A stretch of DNA of 7,699 bases. Source: CAYQDF01 sp964416175. Its GTDB lineage: Bacteria; Chloroflexota; Anaerolineae; Anaerolineales; UBA4823. Both the position numbers and the translations under genes were made by a program. Within the stretch, counting starts at the first letter, position 1; each line of letters opens with the position of its first letter. This document shows positions 5,802 to 7,699 of this stretch, piece after piece. The DNA lies in NCBI GenBank assembly GCA_964416175.1, contig CAYQDF010000143.1, forward strand, positions 1 through 7,699. Direction: 5' to 3'. The notes under the pieces are model-generated. The model was not told the origin of the DNA, did no database searches, and saw only the letters and a program-made list of their open reading frames with translations.

Positions 5802-6041
5802 ATGGATTATGGGATGATCGGTAAGATCGAGAAGGCAAAGCGCTACGCAACCCAGCGTGACCGGATCCGCTTCGAGGCGTTCAAGGTGACATTCGAGGGA
5901 GAGAACAACCCTCATACGGTCGATTATCACGATGGTGTCTGGAACTGCGACTGTGATTTCTTTCAAACCCGGGGTCGGTGCAGCCACACGATGGCGCTCG
6001 AGATGATCCTGGAAGGGATGATCCCGGAGCCGGTGGCCTAG
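5802..6041 (+). CDS. Small SWIM zinc-finger protein
   Basis: A 79-residue protein with a single SWIM-type zinc finger: WNCDCDFFQTRGRCSH gives C49-x-C51-x8-C60-x-H62, matching the CxC...CxH pattern. The finger is preceded by strands (FEAFKVTFEG, HTVDYHDGVWNC) and followed by the helix HTMALEMIL, so it is a complete domain with little else. SWIM domains bind nucleic acid or protein and usually sit in larger proteins such as SNF2 ATPases or MULE-type transposases. A protein of only this domain is less usual, and its partner is unknown. The start ATG at 5802 is chosen because AAAGGAG (5785-5791) lies 10 bases upstream. A longer reading from GTG 5754 would begin inside the hairpin stem and is rejected. 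A single-gene transcript is indicated by its own promoter and the terminator 27 bases after the stop. Confidence 0.85.
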   Translation: MDYGMIGKIEKAKRYATQRDRIRFEAFKVTFEGENNPHTVDYHDGVWNCDCDFFQTRGRCSHTMALEMILEGMIPEPVA

Positions 6042-6066
6042 GGCAGCCCGTCCTGATTTAACTGTC

Positions 6067-6100
6067 AACGCGCCCCTGAAGGTCTCAGGGGCGCGTTTTT
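6067..6100 (+). terminator. Intrinsic terminator of SWIM gene
   Basis: CGCGCCCCTGA (6069-6079) pairs perfectly with TCAGGGGCGCG (6085-6095) around a 5-base loop, followed by TTTTT (6096-6100). Two further A-T pairs extend the stem. It is a strong rho-independent terminator for plus-strand transcription. Confidence 0.92.
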
Positions 6101-6113
6101 GTCTATCTATCCA

Positions 6114-6263
6114 TCACGGATTGTAACCAGGCACCGGGTGATCCGGATTGTCCAACCCGATGAACTCTGCGGAAACCCAGCCGGTCACTCCCTCTTTGAA
6201 TTCTGTCGCCAGCCAGGTGCCATCCGGATTGATGCCCAGGATGTTCGAGAGACATGATTTCAT
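6114..6263 (-). pseudogene. Half bacterial SH3 domain, likely remnant
   Basis: Reading the minus strand from the ATG at 6263 to the TGA at 6116-6114 gives 49 residues. Residues 8-36 (ILGINPDGTWLATEFKEGV, then TGWVSAEFIG) match the second half of a bacterial SH3b domain, with its typical PDGTW and GWVSAEF signatures. The first half of the domain is missing: an in-frame TAG directly precedes the ATG, and no SH3-like residues appear in the other two frames upstream. A GGGAGGG lies 7 bases before the ATG, so it could still be expressed. I read it as the tail of a decayed SH3-containing envelope protein. A true mini-protein is the alternative. Confidence 0.45.
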
Positions 6264-6463
6264 CTATAAACCCTCCCGCCTTGTTTGCTTTCCTGGACGT
6301 TTTCTTCACCTGAATCATATATCATCAGGACATAGATCCTGGCCAGAGTCAACAATTCGGAGGAGAGTATTTCCTCATCACCCATAACACTTTGTCGGTT
6401 CACCACTACAAATCCTTCCTCGAATTGAATAAGACGGGTATACTCTCGAAATTCAGAAATCAA
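6260..6463 (-). CDS. Weak 67-codon ORF overlapping SH3 remnant
   Basis: From TTG at 6463 to TGA at 6262-6260, 67 residues, of no family I recognise (for example FEEGFVVVNRQSV, then LLTLARIYVLMIYDSG). AAGGA 6 bases before the TTG and the ATGA overlap with the SH3 fragment favour it. Its AT-rich codon use, unlike the GC-rich neighbours, and the position of its start, only 11 bases from the divergent pckA start with no room for a promoter outside pckA, argue against it. It may be part of the same broken gene as the SH3 fragment. The rest of 6264-6474 holds only the pckA promoter and ribosome site. Confidence 0.22.
   Translation of the reverse strand: MISEFREYTRLIQFEEGFVVVNRQSVMGDEEILSSELLTLARIYVLMIYDSGEENVQESKQGGRVYR
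6439..6444 (+). promoter_or_regulatory. Candidate -10 box of pckA
   Basis: TATACT (5 of 6) lies 30 bases before the pckA ATG, giving a leader of about 24 bases. The -35 region at the right distance (TTCCTC, 6416-6421) is poor, so an activator may be needed. This is the best candidate in the region upstream of pckA. Confidence 0.35.
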
Positions 6464-6474
6464 GGATTTTCCTT
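6462..6474 (+). promoter_or_regulatory. pckA ribosome binding site in a small inverted repeat
   Basis: AAGGA (6462-6466) is 8 bases before the ATG at 6475 and fixes that start. It is followed, after TTT, by its complement TCCTT (6470-6474), so a 5-bp hairpin could partly hide it. On the other strand the same repeat gives the AAGGA in front of the weak ORF starting at 6463. Confidence 0.55.
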
Positions 6475-7699
6475 ATGTCTCAAGAATACAGTCCGCATCC
6501 GCACAGCCCCGTAGGTCTCGAGACCCACGGCCTGGTCAACCTCAAGACCGTCCGCTGGAACCTGCCCACCCCTGCTATCTACGAACAGGCCATCAAGCGC
6601 AATGAGGGCATCATGGCACACCTGGGGCCGCTGGTGGTGCGGACCGGGGTGTACACCGGGCGCTCGCCCAACGACAAATTCATCGTCGACGAGCCCTCCA
6701 GCCGCGAGCACATCTGGTGGGGTCCGTCCAACCGCCCGATCGGCGAGGACCGTTTCAACGAGCTGCACCGCCGGATGGCCTCTTACCTGCAGGGCAAGGA
6801 TGTCTTCGTGCAGGACCTGTGGTGCGGGGCTGATCCCGAATACCGCATGCCGATCCGCATCGTCACCCAGTATGCCTGGCACAGCCTCTTCGTCCGTAAC
6901 CTGTTCATCCAACCCTCCCCGCCAGAGCTGGCCGTCCACGATCCGCAGTTCGTGGTTATCGACTGCCCCGGTTTTCACGCTTACCCCGAACTGGACAAGA
7001 CGAACTCGGACGTCTTTATTCTGGTCAATTTCGCCAGGCGGATGGTGCTGATCGGCGGGACGGAATACGCCGGAGAGATCAAGAAGTCGGTCTTCACGGC
7101 GATGAACTATTACCTGCCTTTTCAAAACGTCCTGCCCATGCACTGCTCGGCGAACTACGGCCCGGCCGGCGACGTGGCGCTTTTCTTCGGCTTGAGCGGC
7201 ACCGGCAAGACCACACTCTCCGCCGATCCCTCGCGCACCCTGATCGGCGACGACGAACACGGCTGGAGCGAGGGCGGCGTCTTCAACTTCGAAGGCGGCT
7301 GTTACGCCAAGGTGATCCGCCTCTCCCCGGAGGGAGAGCCGGAGATCTACGCCGCCACCCGCCGCTTCGGCACCATCCTGGAGAACGTGAGCATCGACAC
7401 CAATACCCGCCGCCTGGACTTGAACGACGACTCCCTGACCGAAAACACCCGCGCCGCATACCCGATCAGCCATATCCCGAATGCGACCCGCTCGGGCCGG
7501 GGTGGTCACCCACGCCACATCGTCTTCCTGACCGCCGACGCCTTCGGGGTGCTGCCGCCGGTCGCACGGCTGACGCCCGAACAGACCATGTACCACTTCA
7601 TCTCCGGGTACACCGCCAAGGTCGCCGGGACGGAGCGCGGCGTAACTGAGCCCAAGGCGACCTTCAGCGCCTGCTTCGGCGCGCCGTTCATGGCGCACC
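6475..7699 (+). CDS. pckA: Phosphoenolpyruvate carboxykinase (ATP), partial
   Basis: The first 408 codons of ATP-type PEP carboxykinase; the full family length is about 530, so the C-terminal part lies beyond the window. The enzyme turns oxaloacetate and ATP into PEP, CO2 and ADP, the first committed step of gluconeogenesis from TCA intermediates, in the cytoplasm. Motifs present, with the matching E. coli roles by family knowledge, are the substrate loop TGRSPNDKF (61-69, R63), GGTEYAGEIKKSVF (194-207, with Tyr and Lys ligands), metal-binding H223 in MHCSAN, P-loop GLSGTGKTTLS (239-249, K245), kinase-2 LIGDDEHGW (256-264, D260), FEGGCYAK (272-279) and the arginine in ENTRAAYPI (R326). Every key residue I can check is present, so it should be active. 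The start at 6475 has AAGGA 8 bases upstream. The gene runs alone in this window, divergent from the SH3 remnant. Confidence 0.96.
   Translation, partial: MSQEYSPHPHSPVGLETHGLVNLKTVRWNLPTPAIYEQAIKRNEGIMAHLGPLVVRTGVYTGRSPNDKFIVDEPSSREHIWWGPSNRPIGEDRFNELHRRMASYLQGKDVFVQDLWCGADPEYRMPIRIVTQYAWHSLFVRNLFIQPSPPELAVHDPQFVVIDCPGFHAYPELDKTNSDVFILVNFARRMVLIGGTEYAGEIKKSVFTAMNYYLPFQNVLPMHCSANYGPAGDVALFFGLSGTGKTTLSADPSRTLIGDDEHGWSEGGVFNFEGGCYAKVIRLSPEGEPEIYAATRRFGTILENVSIDTNTRRLDLNDDSLTENTRAAYPISHIPNATRSGRGGHPRHIVFLTADAFGVLPPVARLTPEQTMYHFISGYTAKVAGTERGVTEPKATFSACFGAPFMAH

Noticed and set aside
5754..6041. Longer SWIM protein from GTG 5754
   Set aside because: That start lies inside the hairpin stem, and the added 16 residues precede the strong AAAGGAG at 5785-5791 that clearly serves ATG 5802.
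6103..6318. 71-codon minus-strand ORF over the SH3 remnant
   Set aside because: The SH3 signature residues lie in a different frame from the ATG at 6263; this frame gives no recognisable protein.
6460..7698. Long minus-strand ORF of 412 codons opposite pckA
   Set aside because: It is the antisense shadow of pckA, whose plus-strand reading matches a known family with all motifs; the antisense product has no recognisable domain.

Overview
The window looks like a piece of a draft or metagenome-assembled genome of a GC-rich bacterium. The 100-base run of N at 5142-5241 is the usual placeholder for a scaffold gap. The gene mix suggests Chloroflexota, possibly Anaerolineae: a NurA-type nuclease next to a HAS-barrel-like protein, a small stand-alone SWIM zinc-finger protein, a bacterial SH3 remnant and an ATP-type PEP carboxykinase. 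That placement is an inference from family knowledge, because no rRNA or other marker gene is present.

Layout. On the minus strand, 1-1668 holds two translationally coupled genes: a NurA-family nuclease and, overlapping it by ATGA, the first 161 codons of a HAS-barrel-like protein that runs off the left edge. Together they look like part of a HerA/NurA DNA-end-processing module. The intergenic region 1669-1848 is divergent. It carries a credible minus-strand promoter whose -10 box lies inside a 20-bp palindrome.

On the plus strand, 1849-5568 looks like one operon. It encodes a two-lobed GNAT acetyltransferase, an ABC-2 type ATPase, and two ABC-2 permeases that would form an exporter with that ATPase. 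The second permease is split by the N gap. Its two halves are in different frames only because the placeholder length is arbitrary. A six-unit heptamer repeat lies at its 5' end, and a 17-bp direct repeat flanks the gene.

Region 5569-6101 is a compact single-gene unit: a near-consensus promoter, a 24-codon leader ORF running through a perfect 10-bp hairpin, a strong ribosome binding site, a 79-residue SWIM protein, and a strong intrinsic terminator. This resembles an attenuator-controlled gene, or a small RNA gene in front of the SWIM gene, and is the least explained part of the window.

Region 6102-6474 is more AT-rich. On the minus strand it holds a half SH3 domain and a weak ORF overlapping it by ATGA, probably remnants. 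The right end, from 6475, is pckA, which is cut by the window edge after 408 codons. It encodes the gluconeogenic enzyme PEP carboxykinase with all its recognisable active-site motifs intact.
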